A DNA stretch of 64,000 nucleotides, taken from Cavia porcellus (Eukaryota; Chordata; Mammalia; Rodentia; Caviidae). The notes beneath the pieces were generated by a model that saw only the letters and a list, made by a program, of their open reading frames with translations, made no database searches and was not told the DNA's origin. The translations under genes and the position numbers were made by a program. The DNA lies in the NCBI RefSeq assembly GCF_034190915.1, contig NW_026947507.1, forward strand, positions 14,332,501 through 14,396,500, given 5' to 3'. Shown here one piece after another: positions 11,545 to 23,544 of the stretch. Each line of letters opens with the position of its first letter. Position 1 is the stretch's first letter.

Positions 11545-11629
11545 GGCCAGGGATATAGGTCAGGAGCTCCAGTGCCTGCCTGGCAAGTGCAAGATCCTAA
11601 ATTTGATTTCCAGTACCAAAAGAAAAAAA
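11545..11629 (+). mobile_element. ID-type SINE, older copy
   Basis: Plus-strand core GGCCAGGGATATAGGTCAGG...GCCTGCCTGGCAAGTGCAAGATC with a diverged B box and an A-rich tail. An imperfect AAATC(C/T)GAAGC duplication flanks it. Confidence 0.7.
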
Positions 11630-12470
11630 TCTGAAGCTCATTGGCAAAACGTTAAGAAAAGGTGAGTTGTGGGCTAACAGAGTTTGTAATACAATTCTCT
11701 GGTGTTCACAAAAGTGGTATAAAATATAATTGAAATAATAGAGGGAGTGATAATGTAGAAAATTCATAAAATGAGACAAAAGAACCAAAAACTAATGATC
11801 ATTAAAAAATGAAGTAAAAGGGAGTAAGATGATATTCTTGATATCACATTTTAAATCATTGGACACTAAATATAGAAAAGACTCAATGAGTCAAGAAATA
11901 GAAAAGAAGAGATGAAAACTATAAGAAGTAAGAAAAAGAAATAATAAAAACAATGGAAGGTAATTGAAATGAAAAATAGAATGAAAGAAATTGGCAATTT
12001 GAATTTAGTAGAACAGGTTTACAGAAACAAGGAAATTAAGTATACTTAAATCCAAATTAAGCTCTGGTTACAATAGTCACACTATGAAAGTGTATTGAAA
12101 ATTGGAATAATACTGATTAAAAGTAAAATCATATCCTAAAAAGGTCTCAGTTTGTTATGTCTTATTTTTGTTATACAAGGCCTTATTCATTAAATGGCTG
12201 AATGTGAATAAATATCACTCCTATTTTTGAGATCCAATGACAGATCCAATGAATTATACTGATAATTACAGAATCTTAGTGTTTATAGACATCTGTCACT
12301 TTATATATTAAGATAGTCTTACCATATGTGCTGCTCCTTTTTAATTCCAGTAATTAAAGTTTATGGACATATACTGTGAAAATGTAGCTGTAAAATTGTC
12401 AAATTGGTAATTAAGAGCCTTTCTCGTTAATAAGCTTTCTATTTTTATTAACTAATTAATTAATTATTTA
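11630..12470. other. AT-rich unassigned DNA
   Basis: No recognisable gene or repeat family. Confidence 0.4.
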
Positions 12471-12472
12471 AA

Positions 12473-12572
12473 AATAGGGTGTCCCTCTGTTGGTCAGGTT
12501 ACTTTCAAGTTTCAATCCTCCAGCCCCAGTCTCCCTAGTCACTTGGATTTCAAGCGTGACCAAACCCAGCAA
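12473..12572 (-). mobile_element. B1-like SINE fragment
   Basis: Minus-strand 7SL-derived sequence (AGGGTGTCCCTCTGTTGGTCAGG start, CAATCCTCCAGCCCCAG centre, GGATTTCAAGCGTGACCA end), degenerate. Confidence 0.6.
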
Positions 12573-13034
12573 GCTTTCTAGTTTTAAGAGAGAATTTATT
12601 TCAAATGTTAAACTTGTCCTAGACACTTTTTTCTCTTTTATTAAAGGATTTGTGTGCTTTCCAAGTTTCTTAAATTCAGTCTAAGAGTATACACTGTAAT
12701 ACTGTGTACATGTCTCTAGCTAGTATCTAAACAATATCATTACTAGTATGTGAAATGTATTCATAACTTGCTAGAATTTCTGCCTAGTGAAGAGAACTTT
12801 TTCATTACAAATTTTCTTGAACTTCAGCTGCACATGCAGTAGCTCTGGAGACACACCCAACAGCCTGAGAAATGCCTTTCCAGTCTCTCACCAATAGGTG
12901 CTGCCTCCAAATATATCATTATGAATGGGTCTGGGCAGAATTACTTTCTCTTTTTGTGGGTGCCTTAAATATCATTGCAGATTGGATTTGATTCTCCAAT
13001 CCAGAATGGATCTGAATCAGCCCTGAAGGCCATA
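12573..13034. other. unassigned DNA
   Basis: No recognisable gene or repeat family. Confidence 0.4.
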
Positions 13035-13050
13035 AAAATACCAGACATGT

Positions 13051-13131
13051 GGGCCAGGGTATAGCTCAGTGGCATAAGTACCTGCCTGGCAAGTTCAAGG
13101 TCTTGAGTTTGATTCTTGGTATCCCCTCCCC
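13051..13131 (+). mobile_element. ID-type SINE
   Basis: Plus-strand core GGGCCAGGGTATAGCTCAGT...CCTGCCTGGCAAG, with a 13-bp near-exact target duplication AAAATAC(C/T)AGACA on each side (13035 and 13132 onward). The tail is C/A mixed and short. Confidence 0.8.
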
Positions 13132-13164
13132 AAAATACTAGACACAATTTTTAAAAAGTTTTAA

Positions 13165-13800
13165 CAAGTAAGACAATCACCCATCTAGTCTTGAGTGGTC
13201 TATTTCTTGATCTAGGTTGGAGAAAGGAGATTGTGGTCAGACTCTGTGTCAAATGGAGCTTAGATCACAACTGCAACATTGAGCCTAGGAAGTCAGTTTA
13301 TGATCCAAGTCAGATTTAAAGGGAGTAAAATAGCTATCTCCAGTAGCAATCCAGGAAGCTAAACAATAATCTCTCTAAAAATTGGTACAAATGATCAGGA
13401 CTAATTTTGTTCCCGGCTTTCAACTTAGGAACAACCAATAAAAGCCAGTTATCCCAACCAATCTCATAGGATGTCCCACTTTTGCTTAGTCTGTCTGAAA
13501 TTTCCCATGCTAAGAGTCACCAAGCAAGATATACCCAATCCTTCCCTTTTCCCACTATAAACCTTTTACTCTTCCCTACCTGGGTTTGAGTCTCTGCCAA
13601 GACCCAAATGATTTTGTAAGCTTTTGTAAGCTCTGAATACAGGTACATAGTCTTTGCTTGTTCTTCAGTTAATTTCTTCAGTCAGTATGTTAAATATACA
13701 GTGAATGTCTTCTTCAATGTGCATTCCGGTGAAGACCTAAGATGACCTAACAGAGCAGACCTTCTAATTGAGAAGCTGCCGCAACAATACATGAATACGT
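13165..13800 (+). mobile_element. probable ERV-type solo LTR
   Basis: Composition and order fit an LTR: CCAATCTCATAGG region, ACTATAAACC TATA-like motif (13554), a GGGTTTGAGTCTCTGCC segment, then a T-rich 3' part ending near GAAGCTGCCGCAACA. No internal retroviral sequence is adjacent and ends are approximate. The family is not established. Confidence 0.4.
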
Positions 13801-14425
13801 AAAACTACACAGTTTTCAGGTAACAGTAGAGAGTAATGCAGCTGATTATTATAAACTATGACTGATTTTTGCTGCATCATAAACATCTATTACTTATAGA
13901 AATGGGAAGCTACTATTTTGTATAAGTGAGATGTCCATCTGTATATAGCTTCCAGTTGGCCTGACAGAAAAAAGAATTCATGTTCACAGGCTTTGCCTTT
14001 TTACACTGTTTTCTCTAGGCTGACTTTCTCAGCTTTTTATCATGGTGCACCCTGACCCTAAATCCCAGAATCACTGGGCTTCTCCATCCTGATCGCTGCT
14101 CCATGTACCCAGAGCTCTAAAGTCAATAAAGAGTTCAAGGCTTTCTTTCATAAACCTCAACTTGTGTTTCAGTGAATGTCTTCATGTTCTTTTGACTTCA
14201 CCTGGGTTAAATTATCACCCCTGAATCAATCATGGAGCCAAGGAGGTAGCAAATGTCGATTGGCTAGAGCCAACATGAATTCGTTCTTGCTAGCAGTTTG
14301 GGGATTAGTCTCGTGCAAACCTTATAGTAGACTGGAATAAAAGTGGTTTCTCCAACATTGGGAACGATGTTTCTAGAAACAGAAAACATGAAGACTGGAT
14401 AGCAAACTTCAAGCATCCTGTACCA
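13801..14425. other. unassigned DNA, LTR-like segment at 14000-14330
   Basis: 14000-14200 contains AGTCAATAAAGAG (polyadenylation-like) in a moderately GC-rich block that resembles an LTR 3' part. No ends or duplication could be fixed. Confidence 0.3.
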
Positions 14426-14429
14426 TGAT

Positions 14430-15600
14430 CATATTCTTTATTCAACAAAATATTTTAAGCTATACCTGCTTGAACTATGTGGTTATTGTGCTGTAAACTA
14501 GGGATTCAAGCATAAAAGATGACATCATTCCTACCACTGGAGAACTTATAATAATAGAGTGGGGGAAGGAAAATATATTTGGGACCAAAAATTCACAATG
14601 ACTAATTTTGCAGACCTCTGTGAGGGATAAATGGAGGCTTGGCATTATGATATTACCCTTTTGAGACTTCCCGTTATCTCTTGGGATAGGCCATCTTCTC
14701 CTAGCAAGATCAAATTTAGACTACTAAAATGAAAAAGAACACTCCAGAGCAAGATCCTCCTTAGCATAAAATCATCTCCAACTCAATTCTTGAGCTATCC
14801 CAGGATTATCTGTTGCCTTCAGTGTCTTTGACCTCTGAATCTTCTACAGACCTGGAATCTTCTGGTAGCCCCTCTTATCATTGTGTACACCCATTGCATT
14901 GTACACACCCAATAAACAGTGGTTGGCTTGGAGTATCTGGGTCTCTGCCTATCCTGAGGATTGACCTCCTAGCCCTCCATCATTACTAAATTTGTCTCTG
15001 TTTCTTATATTATCTTTTGCCATACCCTCATACAAGCAGTTGGGGATCTTGGCCAGGTCCCTGATAAAAATAAATATAAAATACAATAATAGTATTATAA
15101 CCACTAAAGAGGTAAGCAGAAAGTTCTTTGAGGATACTGAGAAATCACCCCTCTTAGAGTACCAGTGAGAAGGAAGAGAAAGGTAATTTCAGAGGAGGAG
15201 AAAGACAAAGAAAAACTTTCTTAAAGAAGTTGTCTTGAGGTTTTACTATTCACAGTCATCAGCCTCACAGATAGGAGCAATGACATTGTTCAGCTGCACA
15301 GAAACATGAGACCATTTGGCCCATCTGGAGTAGTTTGGTGGAGGAGAGATACATTTTGGAAGCTGAACAAGTAAACAAGATCCTAATTGTGAAAGGTCTT
15401 GTAGCCCGGTCAAGAAGATTGCATTTTATTCTGAAGGAACAGGGAAGCCACTGAAGGATTTTAAGATGATTTATGTTTTAGAAAAATTACTCTGAAGAAT
15501 AGATAGGTTAGGGATATGAGTTGGGGAAGTTGGAGATGGGAGGGAGGAGGAAGCAATGTAAAGGCAGAAAAACCAATTCAAGTCTTCAGTCAGACAAAGA
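14430..15600 (-). mobile_element. ancient L2 LINE copy
   Basis: Read against the minus strand, it carries the widely conserved L2 3' landmarks: the 'gattcaagcataaaagatgacatcattcc...' block (14500-14560) and the 'aaaggtcttgtagcc...gaagccactgaaggattttaagatgatttatgttttagaaaaattactctg' sequence order (15395-15495, split here by small changes). Long, heavily diverged and frame-broken; shared across placental mammals as a family. Confidence 0.7.
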
Positions 15601-17100
15601 AAAGTGAGCAATGAAAGGGATTGAGGGTAAGGAACATGTGTAAGACTTATTGAGGGCAATGGAGCTATGGACAGCTTTGGGCATCTATTGCTGTGTCTCA
15701 AGTCATACCATATGTCTGAAATGGATTTCATATGTCTGAAATGGATTTATTTATTTATTTTTGGCAGTTTAAGCAAAGCCCAGAAGGAATGGCTGCTCCC
15801 TGTTCTAGCTCACATTAGCTGTGGTCCCTTGACTGGGACTGAACAGCCTCTCCCAAGATGGAACATTCACGTGGCTCATGAGTTGGAATGAGAGGGCAGC
15901 AACTGGAATGAGAGGTTGAAGGCATGACCAAGCTATCAATGTGCCCACTTCAAGGTAAACCTGGAATGACACAGCCTTCAGTTCTTTTGGACACATGCCA
16001 GCCTCCACACAGTTTCCTGTAAGGCTTAAGTTTGACTGTGGTCATGAGGTAGACTTATCATAAAGAGAATCACTACAGAGGAAGCCACTTAGAAACTCAA
16101 CTGTTCTTCTAGAATCTGAAGTTAATCTGATTCCTGGTAGGTGGGAATTTAGAGTCCTAACTCTTTAGTTCTAATCTATCTAGGTCATGTTGTAAGTCTT
16201 TTTTTAATTCATCTACCCATCTACTCTACAAATATATCTATCTCATCCTCGTTTTTCTTAGAAATATGTTGGGTGAGTCCTTTTTATGTTAAAGATTTTT
16301 GTTTATTAATTGAATTTTTGCCTTCTTCTTATGACCAAAACTTATCTTGAACCCTATTTATACCTAGCTCTTTGGTTTCAGATTTCTCAAGGTTTTTCTT
16401 GTGCAAATGGTCTAGTTCCTCTGACAACCAACCCCACATATTTAAGCTTTGAAGCAGAAAGAGTCTGCTCCTTCAGCTCTCAGGGTCTCAACTATAGAAC
16501 ATAACCTTAAGGTCCCTATGGGTTCTGTGATCTATGAATCAGTAATCATATTTCTTGTGTAGAACTTCTAGCCCCTGTCCAGTTCTTTTGGTGTTCGGCT
16601 GTCATGGCTGCTTTAGCTACCTGCTCTAGCAAAAATTATTCCACTTCTCAGTTTCTTGTGTTTTGACCTATTTCCCTGGCTTCCACACTCACATATGTGT
16701 GAATGATGGATACTTCTAGTCAGGAATGATTCTTGTTTGAAACTTTCCATATAAAGTAGACATTTTCCACCCAGTCCTTTAAGCGATGTGAGGAGGTGTG
16801 TACATATGATTCTTACTCTCAAGCCATGTACTACATAGTGAGAGACAGATTATGAATCTTTGTAGGGTAGAAAGCCCAAAGAGGTAGATCTCAGGAGAAC
16901 CAAGGAGGACCTTCTAGGAGCCATAAGCAAGACCATCTGAATCAACATGAGATTTCTTATTACTGTGAATAGATATTTTTTTTTTCATTGACTAGTGACT
17001 ATTGCCTTCCTAGAAACATTTTCTTCTCTTGTCCTTGCTAGTTAAAGTGTCTGTTTTCCTTTTAGTCTGAGATGGGTATCCAGTATCTAGTTTATAAGCC
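15601..17100. other. unassigned DNA
   Basis: No gene or family recognised. It contains a perfect 20-bp tandem duplication at 15709-15748. Confidence 0.4.
15709..15748 (+). repeat. perfect 20-bp tandem duplication
   Basis: CATATGTCTGAAATGGATTT occurs twice head to tail (15709-15728 and 15729-15748) with no differences, so it arose recently compared with nearby sequence. A TTTA run follows. Confidence 0.95.
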
Positions 17101-17107
17101 AAACACA

Positions 17108-17153
17108 GATGTGCCTCATCTGTGAACAAATGAGGCACATCATTTGTTCACAG
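17108..17153. repeat. interleaved inverted repeats (pseudoknot order A-B-A'-B')
   Basis: GATGTGCCTCAT (17108-17119) is the exact reverse complement of 17130-17141. CTGTGAACAAAT (17120-17131) is the exact reverse complement of 17142-17153. The arms interleave and do not nest. GTGAACAAAT recurs in direct orientation at 17160-17169. Confidence 0.9.
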
Positions 17154-17169
17154 ATAGAAGTGAACAAAT

Positions 17170-18920
17170 TCTGACTGCCAGGTTTTCCACAATATAAACC
17201 TGCTCCTGAGCTTATAGATTCATACAGCTCAGCAGTGAGATTGAAGCTGGGAAGCCAGGATCTAAGTTAAGAAAGCCCCAGAGTGATCATTCTGATCGGG
17301 AATTACCTTATTTCAGGATTATCTTAGTTCAGATAGCCCATGTGGTTCAACTCTAAGTGAGCTGCACATAACAAACCACAGGGGTAAGGAGAAAATGGAA
17401 ATGTAAGAGTGAACGCCAAAGTCTGTAGTCAAGAAATTGGAAGATCAAATTGAGCAAGAGAAGAGCAGTAGTTCTGGAATGACCCAGAGAATGGAGATTA
17501 TACACTCAACCTGTGCTCCTTACAAAAGGAGCTCTGTTATACGAGTCATGGAAGTTTTTATGTACACTTCAGGAGTGGGGCAGAGTCTTTAAAGTATTTG
17601 GCTTAAATAATACTTTGTATTTATATGCTTTTGTTGCGTTTTTCTTTGTTGTATATGTTTGTTTGTTTTTTGGAGTTGGAGATTGAACCTGGACCCCATT
17701 ATGCAAAGGGATCTACATCAATGGCTCCAGTATTTGTATATTAAGGTACATTTTTTTGCTTGATAAAATGTATTGAGACCACATGAAAGAAGGTGGTCAT
17801 ATCTTCTCATGTCCCAACATTCAATCTAACACTTAATAAATGTTTCTTTTCTATGATGAGAAAGAAGAGAACCAGGAATAATTTATTTGTAAGATGACAA
17901 ACTCAGACCACCAATAGGGAAAGGGTGGGGCCTCAGTTTAGGTTGGAGATATCTAGTATCTAGACATACTTGCAAATTTTGAAGTGCTTTGAATGTTCTC
18001 GGGCTACATAAGTGTCCTGTGTCACCTTGTCAGAGGATAGTGGGTTTGCATTTCTTGGAGATTATGAAGTAAGGCAATACTTTATAGGTCAATGATTGTG
18101 CTTCCTGGATCTGCCTGCACCTCTGCTCCTTGCCTCTGTAATTAAAGCCAAATGTTAGACAACCTGAGTGTTCAGAGAGGAGAGGGGTCTACACTACAGT
18201 AGCTCAGAACTATGAACTAAAACACCTTGGGAAGAACAGATGTGCATGCCCTGGAGTGAACTGTGATAGTACTGGGTCAAGCATTGAGCTATAAGACTGG
18301 ATAAGGGAGACTTTGTCAAAAAGGGAACTTCTATTACTTAAGCATTAGCTCCCTAGTAAGGCCTCCAGAAGATGTGTCTAATATACTGCTTGGGTAACAT
18401 CTTAAAACATAGGGAAAGTGTCAACCTACATGAAACAAAAGTCAAGGTATTAAACTCCCAGACCTGACTGCAGAGAAAAGAATCAAAATCTCAGAGAAGC
18501 AGACGTACTAGACTAGGTCTCTGATAATGAGCTCAACTGTTTATGTCCCTGGAGGATACTTCAGTAATCAATGAGATAAGGGGTATATTCACAAGGGGAC
18601 TTGTGTCTTGGAGAAACCAAATGGCAATGTCTTCTATAGATCAGGGCTGACAAGAGATGCCACAAGAGAACTACTCTCTGCATGCAGAAAGGATAATAGA
18701 ATCTCAAAACAGCAGAGGCCAGCCATGAGGCAGCACTGTGTTGTGAGAAACCAAATTTCATTACTGTTGTGAGGACTGCGTGTTTGGAATGGCAGAGACA
18801 GAAGTTCTAAGAAGGTGACTAGAGGTGTTTCTAGAGGCAGGATAAATGGGCAACAAATGAGAGCATCACTTAGAGGTCACCCTAACAATTTAGTGCCATT
18901 TTAAACTTGAAAAGGAGAAA
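17170..18920. other. unassigned DNA
   Basis: No gene recognised. 17670-17745 faintly resembles a minus-strand ID core but lacks clear boxes, so it is not called. Confidence 0.4.
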
Positions 18921-18924
18921 GATG

Positions 18925-18985
18925 GCAAATTCAAGCCCCGCCTGGGCAACTTAACAGGACCTTGTTTTAAAATACATAAATAAAC
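18925..18985 (+). mobile_element. B1-like SINE 3' fragment
   Basis: GCCCCGCCTGGGCAACTTAACAGG...CTTGTTTTAAAATACATAAATAAA matches the 3' half of a 7SL-derived SINE. Confidence 0.5.
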
Positions 18986-19419
18986 AGAATGGATGATCAG
19001 GATGCCAAAGTCAGCCTTCCCTCATGGGAAGATGCATCCTCCCCTACCGATCCTGCCTGCCTCCAACCTCATGTCTCATTGGCTCCAGAAAACTCAATCA
19101 GGATGTTAATTCTCAGTAGGTGGCAGAGCTCTCACACTGATTCCTTGAATAAGAATTCTCCGATTGCTAGAATAAGATTTATCAGAGTATGAAAGACCGT
19201 GTAGAGGCTTCTAAGTTATTCTCTCTGAACATGATGGTGAACATCTTGTTTAGAAGCAACAGGAAAGATTAATGCTAGATTCAAAGATTTAAATAATTCT
19301 AAAGGAGACTACTCAAAACCTCTTAATTCTCCATTTTGGCCCCTGCAAATTCTGTGTGAATAGTGCTAAATAACATTGGACAGACAGAAACTTAATATTC
19401 CAATTTCTAGCTGGTATTT

Positions 19420-19424
<5 letters not shown>

Positions 19425-19450
<26 letters not shown>

Positions 19451-19541
19451 GTCTTTTTCCTTTTTATCGGTACCAGGGATCAAACTCACAACTGCCTGCT
19501 TGCAAGGCAGGTGCTTATGCCGCTGAGCTAAATCCCCAGCC
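19425..19541 (-). mobile_element. ID-type SINE, long A-tail
   Basis: Minus-strand ID copy, intact A and B boxes, GGTACCGATAAAAAGGAAAAAGAC linker and an A-run of about 26. The long pure tail and near-consensus body suggest it is among the youngest here. Target duplication short or unclear. Confidence 0.88.
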
Positions 19542-19544
19542 AGA

Positions 19545-20280
19545 GTATGTGGTCTTAACCAGAGCAGACAAACCCTGGCCTTGTATGTGGTACATAGGTT
19601 TTGATCTGGAAGATGCATTATTTTAATATTCACCCCGAAGGTAGATTGGTTCTCATTTGTATGAAATTTACTTTTAGCTTGCTTTCACTATCTTGTCCTA
19701 GAACTATATCACTCTTAACATTGTAGTGTATAGCTATTAAATTTCATGTTTTCAGGAATAACAGCAAGTATTTGAAGGTTTGCCAGCTAGATTTGCATGT
19801 TAAAATAGAATATAATCCTTGAAAATATGGCTAGGACTAACATGTTTTCTCACAATTCTGATGGATACAGTTCCAAAAAGCCTGTCACAGACAACACTGT
19901 AAGACTTAGCATTTTGACATGAGGTAGTAGCAAATATATTCCTATTAAACTACTGGCAACTAGTCACTGGCAATCATAAAATGATTGTTACAGGTATTAA
20001 GGATGTCATGACAATTACCTTAAAACTGAAATTTTGTGTAGTCACCTCTCCTTTAAATAACCAGGGCAGCCCAGTGTAGAAAAGCAAACTATACTAGTCA
20101 TTTTCTTTCCAGTGTCTACTTAATGGTGGCAGTTTGATTTTACCTATATATTCTGCTATTTCCTTCAGCACTTAATTGAAATCAAAAGCCATCTCTTTCT
20201 TTACCAACTGTTCTTTGTAGCTAAAGTAGTGGTATATCCTTTAAAATTTACATTATACATAATCTTTTCTAGTTTGTGTA
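19545..20280. other. unassigned DNA
   Basis: No recognisable gene or repeat family. Confidence 0.4.
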
Positions 20281-20299
20281 CAGCTGATATTTTGTCAGC

Positions 20300-20950
20300 A
20301 TCGATTTCAAAGCATCTTTGGTCCCAATGACCCTACAGCTCACAAAATAATCATTAACGAAAACAAGAAAATGTCTGCTGATATGGTATGGATTGTCAGA
20401 TAAAACAGGATCTGAAGCCATAGAACACTTTCCTTAATCATGTATTGCACATGTGCTAGTTGGTGGATTTTTATTCCATCCCTCAAGAATGTCCAGCACA
20501 ACAGGGAAGAGAAGTGTCTGCCAGCAGGAGGGCATGGAGGTAATTACTCTCTCGCTTTGTCTGGCATTGATCTGATTTGATGTCCACCAGTGGCTTTTGA
20601 TAGGGGCATTTTGCCAAGAATTGTTCTCCTTTCTTCTTATGCATAATATTGACCATTAACTTCAAGGGCTGGTTTTATGTTTCTTAATGGTTATGTCACT
20701 GATACTTGTTACTGCTACTACCTCTGCCTTGCCTTTTGTGATACAATCGATCAGTTTCCTACTTGGAAAGCAATACTTTGCTTTTATTCTAGCAAAGCTC
20801 ATATGGATGTCAGAAAGGTCACAAGCTTGTGTGAAAATGATGCCAAAGTTCAGACAGCTTTGTGCCATTATGTGAGAAAATTTCAATACAGACAATGCAT
20901 TAGGGACAAAAAGTGAATGGACCACTTGTTGAACAAAATCCAATTTTCAG
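20300..20950 (-). pseudogene. possible broken coding remnant, identity unknown
   Basis: On the minus strand two open frames abut: one of 93 codons (20943-20662) and one of 60 codons (20665-20483), overlapping by 4 bp in a shifted frame. This is what a single frameshift in an old coding sequence would give. The sequence has no A-tail, duplication or domain I recognise, and no homologue comes to mind. It may equally be chance open frames in AT-rich DNA. Confidence 0.2.
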
Positions 20951-21574
20951 ATATTCATCAGCCTACTCCCTATTCACACTTTCATTTTCCAATGCTTGTG
21001 TGAAATTATCAGTCTCACAGACACACTTGTCTCTGTACAAATTCACATTGTATATGTAGAAGTCTTGTTTATTACATATGTGGAGGGCTTAATTCTGATT
21101 TGCAATATGTGTGTTATTTCATTATTATTTTTATTCCTTCATAAACCATCTTGAGACACTAATCTTCTTGCATGAAGCAGAGTTAAAATGCAACATGGGA
21201 GGAAAATAAAAAAGCATGTGTAATAAACAGTACATATAAATGATTTGGAAACACATGACCCTGTTTACTGGATGGTAGCTTTCCCCAAAATAATCAACAC
21301 AGTTTGTAGCTATGTGCAACCTCCAAGCCCTAGTTATTTTTAGTCCTCTATTAGCATTTCTGTGAAAATGATAGTTAATCCTATACTTAAAATTTATGAT
21401 ATGTGTATGAACAAAATTGTCTTATAGCTTCCCCTCTAAAGCTGCCTGTAGACTGCTTGGTAACAGCAAGGGACTACTTGTGGTTTGTGAGCCATGCTTC
21501 TTGTGATTTCTGATTACTCCACCCAGAGATTATATATTTTGAGCATCTCTGATCTGAAAATTCATAATCCCATT
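20951..21574. other. unassigned DNA
   Basis: No recognisable gene or repeat family. Confidence 0.4.
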
Positions 21575-21960
21575 TGTTATGGTTTGTGTCTGGATGTCCC
21601 CCACCCCCAAAAACTCATACAGTTATGGGAGGCAGGCTTCTAGAGTTTGTGATTGATTCATACTCCAATGCTTAGATTAAGAGTGTGAATGCAACACCCT
21701 TCCTATGAGTGGGGGTAGCCTACATACAGTATAAGGAACAGAAAGTCTTCTCTTTCTCCCTTCCTTTTTTGTTTTTGTTGCGTTTGCTATTTTCCTCCAC
21801 CTTGAACTGTTGCCCTCTGCCATTGCCACTCAGTCATGTGCCACTCTGCCTTGGACCTAGAGTGAAACCTCCACAACCTGTGAGCTAAATAAACCTTTCC
21901 TTCCTTAATTTTGGGCATTGGGTATTTTGTTTCAGCAATGGGAGAAAACTAATCAATATA
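21575..21960 (+). mobile_element. ERVL-MaLR-type 5' LTR
   Basis: Starts TGTTATGGTTTGTGTCTGGA; has AGTATAAGGAACAG (TATA-like, about 21729) and AATAAA at 21888-21893, and ends near GAGAAAACTAATCAATA. It pairs with the LTR at 23545-23919 in the same orientation, bounding internal sequence. LTR, non-coding. Confidence 0.8.
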
Positions 21961-23544
21961 GAATTTGGTGCCAGTGGATTGGGGTTATTGCTATGACTGT
22001 ACCTGACTATGTGTTTCAAAAGCCTTTGGGAATGGCTTATGGGAAGAGTTTGGAAAGGTTTGGAGATGTTTGTTGAAAAAGTAGTGCTGGAATGCCTTAG
22101 GCTGTTCTGTAGAAGAGATTTTGGTCAGAGCTCAGAAGACCAGAAGGCTGATAGAAATCTTACCGGTAAAAACCAGGCTCAGGAGGTTTCTGCAGGGAAG
22201 AAAGACTGCATTAGCTGTTAGACTCCAGACAATGTGTATTATGGCTTGCCCTACATTTTGTCTGCATTTTTATCATGTCCAGAGAGTTTTTAGTTAATCT
22301 GCAAAAAAAATCTCAAGGCATTCAAATGCTGAGGAGGTGTCATGGCTATTGTTGGGGTCTTTTGCCAGATTTATGCTGTGAATAAGGAGCAAAGAGCCTA
22401 GCAGGATGATTTAAAATGTTGTGAATTTGGCCAGAAATGAAACTTCAGTAAAGCTGTGGACTGTAAAGGCAGAGCTGAGATCTCTATTGTTGAGAATGAA
22501 TGGGATAATGTAAAAGATGACCTTAGGACATTACAGCAGCAACAGCCCCACACTTCGAAGCTTCAAAACTACAGAAGTGAAAGACTTTGTTTTGAGGAGA
22601 AAGATGCAGAGTGCCAAGCTCCATAATGATGGTGGTGGCCAAATCAGGTTCCAGAATGGCAGCAAATGTCCCTTATAATCAGGTTTAGAGTGTTCAGTGA
22701 TTCAGGCACTCAACCTCTATGGCCTCTATGGCCTCTTCCAAGAGGAAAGCCTAGCTGCTGCTCCAGCTGGTAGTGGACCTTGGCATCATCTAAATGGCAC
22801 TGGTTTTAGGCACATGCAGAATGCAAGGCTTCTGAGATTGATTTCAGAGGGCCTTGGGAGCTGAGAAATGTGCCTCTTAGAGGGCAGTGTGTGAAGCTGT
22901 GTGTGTGAAGCCAAAGGTGCAATGGAGAACCCAGAAGTTTAGAAAAGCCAGGAGCATAGATTGTTTTTTTGTTTGTTTGTTTTTGGTTTTTTTCCTTTTT
23001 ATCGGTACCGGGGATCAAACTCACGACTGCCTGCTTGCAAAGCAGGCGCTTATGCTGCTGAGCTAAATCCCCAGCCTCTAAGCATAGATTGTTTAAAGAA
23101 ACCTGCAAGGAGCGAGCCAAGCCAGCCTAAGAGAGAAGCCATGGAAGCTACAACCACCAGAAGAGCCATGGGGGTAGAGTTTTCAAGCCTTTGGGAACTC
23201 ACAACCAGATTCCTTCAGATGCTGAACATGGAACTCCAGGACTTCATATTTGTCCTGCTGGCTCTTGAACTTGTTTTTGTCCCAATGCTTTGTATCCTCC
23301 TGTTTGTACCTTTTGGAAAGGTAATGTTTATCTTCGGCCATTGAATGTTGGAAGTATTTAACTTTTCATTTGTGCATGGGCTCAAAGCTGCAAGTTTGCT
23401 TTGGATCTTGGAGAAGGCTTGGCACTTGGACTTTTCATCAATGCTGGAATGGTTGGCACTTTGGCAACTCTTGGAGATGGACTAAATATCTTTCCTATAG
23501 AGGGATGTGCACTTAGAGAGCCTTTGGTGGGGCCAGGAGTGGAA
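21961..23544 (+). mobile_element. MaLR internal region, non-coding
   Basis: Starts GAATTTGGTGCCAGTGGATT right after the 5' LTR, the usual primer-binding-site position for MaLR elements. The 3' end carries a 'GGGGCCAGGAGTGGAATG' junction typical of the family. No open frame long enough for a retroviral protein is present; MaLR internals are usually short gag-derived remnants. An ID SINE interrupts it at 22967-23080. Confidence 0.75.
22967..23080 (-). mobile_element. ID-type SINE nested in MaLR
   Basis: Minus-strand ID copy with A and B boxes and GGTACCGATAAAAAGG linker. The exact 14-bp target duplication AGCATAGATTGTTT is at 22953-22966 and 23081-23094. It dates after the MaLR insertion. Confidence 0.92.

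Noticed and set aside
17670..17745. minus-strand ID SINE
   Set aside because: Only a short GATTGAACCTGG match; no A box, tail or duplication.
22961..23344. 127-codon plus-strand frame
   Set aside because: Starts inside an antisense ID SINE and continues into MaLR internal sequence.
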